Assembly: GCA_900546265.1 (NCBI GenBank)
Contig: URCA01000024.1
Coordinates: 1-56,046 of the forward strand
Origin: an uncultured Oscillospiraceae bacterium
GTDB taxonomy: Bacteria > Bacillota > Clostridia > Oscillospirales > Acutalibacteraceae
Direction: 5' to 3'
DNA length: 56,046 bases
This document shows positions 15,641 to 23,070 of the stretch, in pieces. The translations under genes and the position numbers were made by a program. The notes beneath the pieces are model-generated. The model was not told the DNA's origin. It worked only from the letters and a program-made list of their open reading frames with translations, and made no database searches. The stretch's first letter is position 1, and each line of letters opens with the position of its first letter.

Positions 15641-15667
15641 GGGCGCCCCGTCCGGGGCGCCTTTTTT
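15641..15667 (+). terminator. nrdG terminator, copy 2
   Basis: Exact 20-bp duplicate of the copy at 15423-15442, with a T6 tail. Confidence 0.8.
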
Positions 15668-15773
15668 GCAATTTGATCTTGTGTAAAAAGAACGAAAATA
15701 CAGCCATTTTCGGCCGGAAACGGGGATGAGGAGCGCTTAGTGATGAATATGAGCGGATAGGTGCGTTTTTCTC

Positions 15774-15801
15774 TTGCAATCGTGGAATATTGTGCTATAA
15801 T
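15774..15801 (+). promoter_or_regulatory. corA promoter
   Basis: TTGCAA (15774-15779), a 16-nt spacer and TATAAT (15796-15801), more than 210 nt before the start codon. Confidence 0.8.
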
Positions 15802-15807
15802 TAGGGA

Positions 15808-16016
15808 GGCCGAGAGGCCGCCGGATTTTCCGGCGGATTTGATTATACTAGGAGGTGGGTAGGGTGAGTCCTGACCCTGGCAGTCGAAGTAGACAAACGC
15901 AGGTCCATAGATTATGGGGGATGCACCGTATCCGCTGCAAACGGAACGGCGCCTGCCGGTAGGCGGGGCGGCTGTTTCGTGCGCTTTACGTGCGTCCCTG
16001 AAAGGGGTATGCACGT
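15808..16016 (+). promoter_or_regulatory. Structured ~210-nt leader of corA, riboswitch-like
   Basis: The leader holds several GC-rich stems and no ORF. Its 3' end (15988-16016) is a hairpin with arms ACGTGC/GCACGT and an inner CCCT/AGGG pair. The inner pair covers the ribosome binding site AAAGGGG (16001-16007), 9 nt before the ATG. This is the layout of translational control. Gene context would suggest an Mg-sensing M-box, but the sequence shares only a GGTGAG...TCCT tract with that class and lacks its conserved core, so I leave the class open. Confidence 0.55.
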
Positions 16017-16943
16017 ATGATTCAATACTACAAAACCATCAACGGCCGCGTCCGTCCGTTGGAGGAGATGGAGGACGGCTGCTGGATCAATGTGATCAAT
16101 CCGGATGAAAAGGAGATAAACGGCCTGATTCAGGAGTTTTCCCTGGAGCCGGATTTCCTGCGCGCCGCGCTGGACGAGGAGGAGTCCTCCCGTATCGAAA
16201 GCGAGGACGACAACACCCTCATCATTCTGGACGCGCCGGTGGCGGAAAAGAATGGGGACAGCATCTCCTATTACACCTTACCCATCGGCATTCTGGTGAC
16301 CCAGTCCCATGTCATCACCGTCTGCTTGCGGGAGAATCCCATCATCGCGGAATTCACCGAGGGCGTGGTCAAGGGGGTGCAGACCGAGCTGCGCACGCAG
16401 TTTGTGCTGCATCTGATGCTGCGGGTCGCCACCCGGTTTCTCCAGTTCCTCAAGCAGATCGACAAGCTGTCCAGTTCCCTGGAAAAGCAGCTGCGCAAAT
16501 CCATGAAGAACAAAGAGCTGATTCAGCTTTTGGACGTACAGAAGTCCCTGGTGTATTTTTCCACCTCCCTGAAGGCGGACGAAACCACCCTGGAAAAGCT
16601 GATGCGGGGCCGGTATATCAAGCTGTATGAGGATGACCAGGATTTGCTGGAGGACGTGCTGATTGAAATCAAGCAGGCCATCGAAATGTCCAGCATCTAT
16701 CTGAACATCTTGTCCGGCACCATGGACGCCTTCGCCTCGGTGATTTCCAACAACCTGAACATTGTGATGAAGGTGCTCGCGTCGGTGACCATCGTGATTT
16801 CCATCCCCAACATCATCGCTGGCTTCTACGGCATGAACGTGGAAGGGCTGCCGCTGCATCATTTGTGGTGGTTCCCCATCATCATCGCCGTGGTGCTGAT
16901 GGGTCTGGTCGGCTGGCTGCTGCACAAAAAGGATATGCTATAA
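16017..16943 (+). CDS. corA: CorA family magnesium/divalent cation transporter
   Basis: A 308-residue pentameric membrane channel. A long cytosolic alpha/beta and helical N-terminal region (1-245) precedes two C-terminal membrane helices, with the signature YGMNVEGLP (about residue 274) in the loop between them. The C-terminus ends in basic residues (HKKDML). Normal family length. Single gene with its own promoter, structured leader and terminator. Confidence 0.93.
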   Translation: MIQYYKTINGRVRPLEEMEDGCWINVINPDEKEINGLIQEFSLEPDFLRAALDEEESSRIESEDDNTLIILDAPVAEKNGDSISYYTLPIGILVTQSHVITVCLRENPIIAEFTEGVVKGVQTELRTQFVLHLMLRVATRFLQFLKQIDKLSSSLEKQLRKSMKNKELIQLLDVQKSLVYFSTSLKADETTLEKLMRGRYIKLYEDDQDLLEDVLIEIKQAIEMSSIYLNILSGTMDAFASVISNNLNIVMKVLASVTIVISIPNIIAGFYGMNVEGLPLHHLWWFPIIIAVVLMGLVGWLLHKKDML

Positions 16944-16955
16944 GCACTTCGAACG

Positions 16956-16992
16956 AAAAACGCCCTGCGGCCATGCCGCAAGGCGTTTTTTT
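16956..16992. terminator. Bidirectional terminator between corA and the MATE gene
   Basis: AAAAACGCC...GGCGTTTTTTT with an inner TGCGG/CCGCA stem. It overlaps the stop codon of the convergent MATE gene. Confidence 0.8.
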
Positions 16993-18349
16993 AGGTCACG
17001 TGTTTAATCCAGCGGTTGCTTTTCAGTCGTACCAGAGAAAGGATGCATTTGACGATTTCCTCCGCGCAGATGAGCAGCACCACCAGCTCCACCGGCCATT
17101 GGAGCAGCAGGGCACCGATGAAGGCCAGGGGTACCCCGATGAGCCACATGGTGCCGGCTTCCACCTTGAGCCCGAAGGAGGCGTCGCCGCCGCCGCGGAA
17201 CACGCCGACGATAAGCACCACGTTGAGCATCCGTACCGGCAGGATGATGCCGAAGATCCGCAGCATGGCAACGGCGGCCAGCCGGGCTTCTTCCGATACC
17301 TTAAACAGGGAGAGGATGGCCGGCGCCGTGAACAGCACCACCGCCCCGATGACCATCCCCATCAAAACGGACAGCCACGAGAAACGGCGGGCGTAGGCCT
17401 TGGCCGTGTCTTCCTCCTTGGCCCCCACCTGGTTGCCGATCATCACCAGCGCCGCACTCGCCGAACTGAAGCAGAACACCATGAACAGATTTTGGATCGA
17501 GTTGCAGATCTGAGAGGCGGCGATGGCGCGGGTGCCGTCGCCGATAAACCCGTAGGCCACCGTATACAGCACGAAGCCCAGCGCCCAGCAGCCCTCGTTG
17601 AGCACCACCGGCACCATGGCGCCCATGACCTTGCAGGCGAAGGTTTTACCATAGCGGAGGTATTCCCCCGCTTTTCCGGCGAAGGGAGAACGGGGACGGA
17701 AGGTCAATATAAGCAGCAGCAGGGTCTCCACCACCCGGGCGATCAGGGTGGCGATGGCGGCGCCCCGCACGCCCAGAACGGGAAAACCGCCCTTGCCGAA
17801 GATGAGAAGGTAGTTGAGGCCGGTGTTGGTCAGAACGGCGAATAGGCTGACCAGCATGGGCAGATAAGCGCTCCCCACGCTGCGCAGGGCGTTGGCCAGC
17901 ATGTAGGATATGCCGGTGAACAGATAGCTCAGGCAGACAATGACCAGATAGTCCTTGCTCAGCGGCACGACCTCCTCGCTGCGGCTGAACAGCCGGACGA
18001 TAAACTCCGGAGCGAGCAGGGCGGTGGCAGTGAAGAGCAGGCTGATGACGACGTTGACGGTCAGGCCGAAGCCCATCACCTTTTTGATGCTCGCGGTGTC
18101 CTTCTGGCCCCAATACTGGCTGATAAAAATACTGCAGCCCATGGCGGCGCCATTGCCGATCAGGTTGAACAGAAAGAAAAATTGGTTGGCGATGCCGACG
18201 GCGGCCACCTCATTTTCCCCCACCCGGCCGATCATCAGGGTATCCACCATGTTGAGAGAGGAGGCCAGAAAATTCTGCACCAGGATGGGCAGGGCCAGCA
18301 CCGCGAGCGTGCGGTAGAATTGCTTGTCAAAAAACCATGTTTTACGCAA
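16991..18349 (-). CDS. MATE family efflux transporter
   Basis: A 452-residue multidrug and toxic compound exporter with about 12 membrane segments in two homologous halves, the expected size. The first helix region reads FYRTLAVLALPILVQNFLASS followed by MVDTLMIGRVGENEVAAVG, typical of MATE proteins. The start is TTG at 18349, the only start in frame, with AAAGG upstream. A 95-nt leader containing a terminator precedes it, so expression is probably attenuated. Ion (Na/H) and substrate unknown. Confidence 0.92.
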   Translation of the reverse strand: MRKTWFFDKQFYRTLAVLALPILVQNFLASSLNMVDTLMIGRVGENEVAAVGIANQFFFLFNLIGNGAAMGCSIFISQYWGQKDTASIKKVMGFGLTVNVVISLLFTATALLAPEFIVRLFSRSEEVVPLSKDYLVIVCLSYLFTGISYMLANALRSVGSAYLPMLVSLFAVLTNTGLNYLLIFGKGGFPVLGVRGAAIATLIARVVETLLLLILTFRPRSPFAGKAGEYLRYGKTFACKVMGAMVPVVLNEGCWALGFVLYTVAYGFIGDGTRAIAASQICNSIQNLFMVFCFSSASAALVMIGNQVGAKEEDTAKAYARRFSWLSVLMGMVIGAVVLFTAPAILSLFKVSEEARLAAVAMLRIFGIILPVRMLNVVLIVGVFRGGGDASFGLKVEAGTMWLIGVPLAFIGALLLQWPVELVVLLICAEEIVKCILSLVRLKSNRWIKHVT

Positions 18350-18371
18350 GAGGATTCACGCCTTTCAAAAC

Positions 18372-18412
18372 AAAAACCACCTTGAAGGGAAACCGCTTCC
18401 CCACAAAGTGGT
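18372..18412 (-). terminator. Terminator hairpin in the MATE leader (attenuator)
   Basis: On the minus strand ACCACTT...AAGGTGGT closes a stem with inner GGGGAA/TTTCCC pairing and is followed by T5. It lies between the promoter and the start codon. Upstream, GGGAAGTCCTCCC and CTCCCG...CGGGAG (18415-18437) are mutually exclusive stems, which suits a ligand- or ribosome-controlled switch. Confidence 0.6.
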
Positions 18413-18449
18413 AACTCCCGGCTCCTATCGGCGGGAGGACTTCCCGACT

Positions 18450-18478
18450 ATGATACAAGAAAGGCGCCGGTTTGTCAA
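18450..18478 (-). promoter_or_regulatory. MATE gene promoter
   Basis: Minus strand TTGACA, a 17-nt spacer and TATCAT. Confidence 0.75.
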
Positions 18479-18535
18479 CTGGCCCTCCGGCTGGTTAAAG
18501 AGGATGAAGCCTCTTTGACAATATTCGGCGCGCTA

Positions 18536-19252
18536 TTATTTCTCCCATGGCAAAGGCACATCACAGACAATATCATCGATATCCTCTTTCCCGCATACTG
18601 TAAACATTTTTTGCACCCCGATTTTGGAGGCATCGCACAGAAAGAATTTTTTTCGCGCCCGGCGCAGCAGAATTTGCCGCAAAGTGGTTTCGGCTTCGGA
18701 GACATCGCTGATCGTACCGGTCTCGGAAATGCCTTGGCTGGAGAAGAATAAAAGGTCCGCAGTCACGCCGTCCAAAAATTTTTCTGCGGCGGTTCCGGTG
18801 AAAATGGAGCTTTTCCTGTCATAACAGCCACCGGTGCAATATAGCCGGATGCGCGGGTTTTTGCATTCTTTAAAAATGCGGAGATTATTGGAGATAATGG
18901 TCAGTTCCCGGTATTCATCCAGAAAGGGTAGCATGCGCCGCACGGTAGAGGATCCGTCCATGAAGATGGTGGCGCCGTCAAAAACAAATTCGACAGCTCT
19001 TTTTGCGATTTCATCCTTGACAGAGGGATGATCGCGATCCCGCAGTTCCACCGGTATCACGCTGTTTTTATATTCCGCCAGCATCACACCGCCGTAAATT
19101 TTGCTTACATATCCTTTGCTCTCCAACGCGGCGATATCCCGCCGCACGGATGCTTCACTGGCAAACACCTTGCCCGCCAGTTCGCTGACGGTTGCGTATT
19201 GACATTCTTCTAAATACTCCAAAATTTCCTGTTGTCGCTTGTATGTCCGCAT
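18536..19252 (-). CDS. DeoR family transcriptional regulator
   Basis: A 238-residue repressor. The N-terminal DeoR helix-turn-helix reads KRQQEILEYLEE...SELAGKVFASEASVRRDIAALESKG (residues 5-50). The C-terminal sugar-phosphate-sensing domain (75-235) has IFMDGSSTVRRML and TIISNNL. It is divergent from the dehydrogenase gene and shares a 142-bp control region with repeated TTTTTCAA sites, so it probably represses that gene and itself. The likely ligand is a phosphorylated sugar or glycerol derivative. Confidence 0.9.
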   Translation of the reverse strand: MRTYKRQQEILEYLEECQYATVSELAGKVFASEASVRRDIAALESKGYVSKIYGGVMLAEYKNSVIPVELRDRDHPSVKDEIAKRAVEFVFDGATIFMDGSSTVRRMLPFLDEYRELTIISNNLRIFKECKNPRIRLYCTGGCYDRKSSIFTGTAAEKFLDGVTADLLFFSSQGISETGTISDVSEAETTLRQILLRRARKKFFLCDASKIGVQKMFTVCGKEDIDDIVCDVPLPWEK

Positions 19253-19305
19253 CCGTGAGACTCCTTTGCAAAAGATTGAAAAGGTATCAACAATGCCGCC
19301 ATCCG

Positions 19306-19334
19306 TTGACGGGAGGGGGTGATCTCTTTATAAT
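19306..19334 (+). promoter_or_regulatory. Promoter of the dehydrogenase gene
   Basis: TTGACG (19306-19311), a 17-nt spacer and TATAAT (19329-19334). Confidence 0.8.
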
Positions 19335-19350
19335 CATATCAGAGATTTCA

Positions 19351-19383
19351 AACTTTTTCAAATTTTGCAGAGTTTTTCAAAAG
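19351..19383. promoter_or_regulatory. Candidate DeoR operator repeats
   Basis: Two direct copies, ACTTTTTCAAA and AGTTTTTCAAA, spaced 19 bp between matching positions, lie just downstream of the -10. A reverse-orientation copy (TTGAAAAGG) is at 19277-19285 near the regulator start. Placement suits roadblock repression of both genes. Confidence 0.45.
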
Positions 19384-19394
19384 AGGTGAAGCAT

Positions 19395-20444
19395 ATGGCT
19401 GTGATTACCATAGTAGGCGCGGGTATGATGGGATCCGCTTTGGCGTTTCCGGCCCGGGAAAACGGGCACACGGTTAAAATTGTTGGAACGCACCTGGACC
19501 GGGAGATCATTGCTGCCTGCCGTGAGAGGAATCGTCATCCGAAATTTGAAAAGGATTTTCCGGCGGGCGTACAGTTTTATCCGACAGAAGAGCTTGACAC
19601 GGCGCTGAAAAATACCGATGTTGTCATTGGCGGCGTCAGCAGCTTCGGCGTAGAGTGGTTTTCAGAGAACGTGCTGCCGGCCCTTCCGGACGGCATGCCA
19701 GTGCTGACCGTGACGAAAGGATTAATGGATACAGCGGACGGAAAGCTGATTACCTACCCGGAAATATGGCGGCAGAAGCTGAATGCCATCGGTAAACGGC
19801 TCTCCCTCAATGCCATTGGAGGACCTTGTACCAGCTATGAGCTGGTCGCACATGATCAGACCACGGTCACCTTTTGCGGCGGCGATCGGAAGGTGCTCGC
19901 CCGACTCAAAGCCATTATGGAGACCGGCTATTATCATGTAAGCACTACCACCGATGTGGTGGGCATCGAAAGCGCGGTGGCTCTGAAGAATGGGTATGCG
20001 CTCGGTATCGCGCTTACCATCGGGCTCAATCAGAAACGGGAAGGGGTAAACAGCCCCTTGCATTTCAACTCGCAGGCAGCGGTTTTTGAGCAGGGTATCA
20101 AGGAAATGTACCGCTTGCTCGAATTTCAAAACGCGCTGTCCCTCCATAATATCTGTGTCGGGGCCGGCGATTTATATGTGACAGTTTACGGCGGCCGCAC
20201 GCGGCTGGTAGGGATCCTGCTGGGCAGGGGGATGAACATCGATGAAGCCAAGGCGAAGCTCAACGGCGTCACGCTGGAATCTTTGGTGGTGGCGGAGAGG
20301 GTTGCCCGCGCCGTGAAGATCCAAGTGGCGAACGGCGTACTGGACGCGGCCGATTTTCCGCTGCTTATGCATATCGATGAGATATTGACCGGGAGAAAAC
20401 CAGTCAATATCCCGTGGGAAAGTTTCACCTGTCAAGAGGGCTGA
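19395..20444 (+). CDS. NAD(P)-dependent glycerol-3-phosphate dehydrogenase family protein
   Basis: A 349-residue dehydrogenase of the GpsA/6-phosphogluconate type. The Rossmann motif VGAGMMGSALAFPARENGH is at residue 6, TVTKGLMDTADGKL at about 108, IGGPCTSYELV at about 137, and the substrate-domain GAGDLYVTVYGGR at about 256. It probably reduces or oxidises a polyol phosphate. The tight pairing with a divergent DeoR regulator suggests a dedicated catabolic role rather than phospholipid synthesis, so it may not be the housekeeping GpsA. Base composition is slightly less GC-rich than its neighbours. Confidence 0.82.
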   Translation: MAVITIVGAGMMGSALAFPARENGHTVKIVGTHLDREIIAACRERNRHPKFEKDFPAGVQFYPTEELDTALKNTDVVIGGVSSFGVEWFSENVLPALPDGMPVLTVTKGLMDTADGKLITYPEIWRQKLNAIGKRLSLNAIGGPCTSYELVAHDQTTVTFCGGDRKVLARLKAIMETGYYHVSTTTDVVGIESAVALKNGYALGIALTIGLNQKREGVNSPLHFNSQAAVFEQGIKEMYRLLEFQNALSLHNICVGAGDLYVTVYGGRTRLVGILLGRGMNIDEAKAKLNGVTLESLVVAERVARAVKIQVANGVLDAADFPLLMHIDEILTGRKPVNIPWESFTCQEG

Positions 20445-20486
20445 TTAGAAAGAAAAATGTATGAGCGGGTTTTAACAGCGTTCCGA

Positions 20487-20528
20487 AACGACAAGCCCCG
20501 GAAGAAATTTCTTCCGGGGCTTGTCGTT
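20487..20528. terminator. Perfect 42-bp palindrome between convergent genes
   Basis: Two 21-bp arms with no loop spacer (AACGACAAGCCCCGG...). It touches the flavin reductase stop codon and lies downstream of the dehydrogenase gene. It is probably a bidirectional terminator, though no long T-tract follows. Confidence 0.65.
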
Positions 20529-21037
20529 CAGCGGGTGCGGGCCAGCACCTTGGTGATTTCTCCGACATAAATCCGGTGGAAATCGCCGTCCTTATAGCTG
20601 GCCATGATGGAGGGGTCAAGGAAGCGGCTGGGATCCATGTCCTGAGTATACAGCTTCCGGCAGACCAGGGCCAGCTCCGCCTCTTCAAAGTAGGGGGCGG
20701 GCGCGTCGAACACGGGGGTTAAGCCGGCCTCGGCCACCTTGTCGGTATCCCGGCCCGACTTAGAACCGCAGATTTGCAGCGCGCGGCGCTGGCTGAGGCC
20801 GAGAAAGGACAGGGTGTAGTATTTCTCCCTTTCCAGGAACTCGAAGGTATAGCGGGATGGCCGCACGAAGGCGAAACTGACATTGGCGTTCCACAGAACG
20901 CCCAGCCCGCCCCAGCTCGCGGTCATGGTGTTGTATTTTTCCGGTTTCCCGGCGGTGATGAGCATCCATTCCTTACCGATGCGATCGAAAACGTTCCCGG
21001 TGATCTCGCTGGGATCCAACTCAATAAACTTGGCCAT
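20528..21037 (-). CDS. Flavin reductase family protein (FMN-binding split barrel)
   Basis: A 169-residue protein with the flavin-reductase-like split-barrel fold. The stretch NTMTASWGGLGVLWN (about residue 35) is the FMN-binding region, and FVRPSRYTFEFLEREKYYTLSF follows the family pattern. The ATG at 21037 has GGGAGG 7 nt upstream. Last gene of the leftward glucuronate cluster, 105 bp after the SDR gene; its role there is not obvious and it could be independently expressed. Confidence 0.85.
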   Translation of the reverse strand: MAKFIELDPSEITGNVFDRIGKEWMLITAGKPEKYNTMTASWGGLGVLWNANVSFAFVRPSRYTFEFLEREKYYTLSFLGLSQRRALQICGSKSGRDTDKVAEAGLTPVFDAPAPYFEEAELALVCRKLYTQDMDPSRFLDPSIMASYKDGDFHRIYVGEITKVLARTR

Positions 21038-21142
21038 AGCACGCCCTCCCAAAGGTTTTGTTATCCACAGTATACCACAGTGTATGCGGCGGCGTCTGCA
21101 AATTTTCTGTGAATGCGGAATTTTTCCGGGAGGAAGGGGCCG

Positions 21143-21994
21143 TCAGACCCCGGAATAGGCGCTGAAGCCGCCGTCCACGGGGATGACCACGCCGGTGATG
21201 AAGCCGGCGGCGGGTTTGGACAGTAAAAAGAGCAGGGAGCCGATGAGCTCCTCCGCCTCGCCGAACCGGCCCATGGGGGTGCTGTTCAGGATCTTGGCAG
21301 TGCGGGCCGTCGGGTTGCCGGCCTCGTCGAACAGCAGGGCCTGGTTCTGCGCGGTGACGAAAAAGCCGGGGGCGATGGCGTTGACCCGGATATTCGCCTT
21401 GGAGAAGTGAACGGCCAGCCACTGGGTGAAATTGCTGACCGCGGCCTTTGCGCCCGAATAGGCGGGGATTTTGGTCAGCGGGGTGAAGGCGTTCATGGAG
21501 GAGACGTTGAGAATGCACGCGTCCTCCTTGCCCAGCATATCCTCGGCGAATACCTGGGTGGGAATCAGGGTGCCCAGGAAATTCAGGTTGAAGACGAACT
21601 CCACACCGGCGGGATCCAGGTTGAAAAAGGTGGTGATGTCCTTCTCCATGTCGCCGTCGAGGTAGTATTCGTTGGTGGTGGTGGCGCGGGGATTGTTGCC
21701 TCCCGCCCCGTTCACCAGGATGTCGCAGGTGCCGAAATCCCGGCGGATTTGTTCCCGGGCCTCCAGCAGGGTTTCCTTTTTCAGGACGTTGGCGGCATAC
21801 GCCTTGGCCGTGCCGCCCTCGACGGTGATGTCGGCGGCAAATTTGGCGGCGGCTTCCAGATTGAGATCCAGCAGGGCCACCTTGGCGCCGCACCGGGCGA
21901 TGGCTTTGGCGAACAGGCTGCACAGCACGCCGCCCGCGCCGGTCACCACCGCGACTTTGTCTTTTAGATCGATTTCAAATGGCAGGTTTATCAT
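21143..21994 (-). CDS. uxuB: SDR-type D-mannonate oxidoreductase (fructuronate reductase)
   Basis: A 283-residue short-chain dehydrogenase that should interconvert D-fructuronate and D-mannonate. Motifs: TGAGGVLCSLFAKAI (residue 18), NGAGGNNPRATTT (about 96), LNVSSMNAFTPLTKIPAYSGAK (about 160) with the YxxxK pair, and a C-terminal PVDGGFSAYSGV. The NNPRATT insertion region is typical of this SDR group. It overlaps the end of uxuA (ATGA), which strongly supports the assignment. Not the long-chain UxuB of E. coli but an analogous SDR form. Confidence 0.88.
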   Translation of the reverse strand: MINLPFEIDLKDKVAVVTGAGGVLCSLFAKAIARCGAKVALLDLNLEAAAKFAADITVEGGTAKAYAANVLKKETLLEAREQIRRDFGTCDILVNGAGGNNPRATTTNEYYLDGDMEKDITTFFNLDPAGVEFVFNLNFLGTLIPTQVFAEDMLGKEDACILNVSSMNAFTPLTKIPAYSGAKAAVSNFTQWLAVHFSKANIRVNAIAPGFFVTAQNQALLFDEAGNPTARTAKILNSTPMGRFGEAEELIGSLLFLLSKPAAGFITGVVIPVDGGFSAYSGV

Positions 21995-23052
21995 CGCAAG
22001 GTCTCCTCCCTACGCAGCTTATCCAGGGTTTCCCAGATGCCGTTGATGTAAGACGCGCCCAGTGCCCGATCGTACAGGCCGTAGCCGGGCCGGCCGGTTT
22101 CTCCCCAAATCATCCGGCCGTGATCCGGCCGCAGATACCCATTAAACCGGCGGCGGTGGAGGATGTCGAGGATCCGCACAATGTCCAGGGAGCCGCAGGC
22201 GGAGAAATGCGCGCTTTCCTCAAAGCCGCCGTCCGGCAGGATTTTGACGTTGCGCACGTGCATAAAGTGAATGCGGCCCTGCGCGGCGTATTTGTCGATC
22301 ATCCGGTAGATATCGTTGGAGGCGGCGCAGCCCAGGGAGCCGGTGCAGAGGGTCAAGCCGTTGGCCGGGCTGTCCACAAGATTCAGGAACCGGTCTAGGT
22401 TAGCCTCACAGGTGATAATGCGGGGCAGGCCAAAGATGTTCCATGGCGGATCGTCCGGATGGATGGCCATGTTCACGCCGCTTTCCTCGGCCACGGGTAT
22501 AACAGCCTCCAGAAAATAGCGGAGGTTTTCCCACAAATCCTCTTCGTTCAGCCGGCCGTAAGCCTCGAACAGGGCCCTCAGATCCTCCTTTTTGTAGCTG
22601 GCATCCCAGCCGGGGAGGGATAGCTCGCCGGTCAGGGGATCCATCTTTTCCAACTGATCCTTATAGTATACCAAGGCGGTGGAGCCATCGGCCAACGGCT
22701 TGTCCAGCTGGGTCCGGGTCCAGTCGAACACCGGCATGAAGTTGTAGCAGATGCATTTGACGCCCGCTTCTCCCAGACGGCGGATGTTCTCCTGATAATT
22801 GGCGATCAAACGGTCGCGGGTGGGGCGGCCCAGCTTGATGTCCTCGTGGACGGGCACGCTTTCCACCACGTCGAAAATAAGTCCGTTGGCTTCCACCTCC
22901 GTTTTCAGGGCGGCGATGCTTTCCCGGCTCCAGACCTCGCCGACCGGCACGTCGTAGACAGCGGTGACGATGCTGCGCATATTGGGAATTTGACGGATGT
23001 AGCCCAGGGTGACGGGGTCGTCCTGGCCATACCAGCGAAAAGACAGTTTCAT
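21991..23052 (-). CDS. uxuA: Mannonate dehydratase
   Basis: A 353-residue TIM-barrel enzyme that dehydrates D-mannonate to 2-keto-3-deoxygluconate. Begins MKLSFRWYGQDDPVTLGYIRQIP. Family features include YNFMPVFDWTRT (about residue 107), MAIHPDDPPWNIFGLPRI (about 194-211), LTLCTGSLG (about 234) and HMHVRN-like FMHVRNVK (about 263). Lies between uxaC (18 nt) and the SDR reductase (ATGA overlap). Confidence 0.95.
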   Translation of the reverse strand: MKLSFRWYGQDDPVTLGYIRQIPNMRSIVTAVYDVPVGEVWSRESIAALKTEVEANGLIFDVVESVPVHEDIKLGRPTRDRLIANYQENIRRLGEAGVKCICYNFMPVFDWTRTQLDKPLADGSTALVYYKDQLEKMDPLTGELSLPGWDASYKKEDLRALFEAYGRLNEEDLWENLRYFLEAVIPVAEESGVNMAIHPDDPPWNIFGLPRIITCEANLDRFLNLVDSPANGLTLCTGSLGCAASNDIYRMIDKYAAQGRIHFMHVRNVKILPDGGFEESAHFSACGSLDIVRILDILHRRRFNGYLRPDHGRMIWGETGRPGYGLYDRALGASYINGIWETLDKLRREETLR

Positions 23053-23070
23053 GGGCGTTGTTCTTCCTTT

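Noticed and set aside
15900..16000. Cyclic-di-GMP (GEMM-I) resemblance in the corA leader
   Set aside because: A CCGGTAGGCGGGG stretch looks similar, but the partner stem and conserved first half of the aptamer are missing.
15808..16016. Calling the corA leader an M-box (ykoK) riboswitch
   Set aside because: Only a short GGTGAG...TCCT tract agrees; the conserved GCCCAGAAA-like core is not found. A covariance search would decide.
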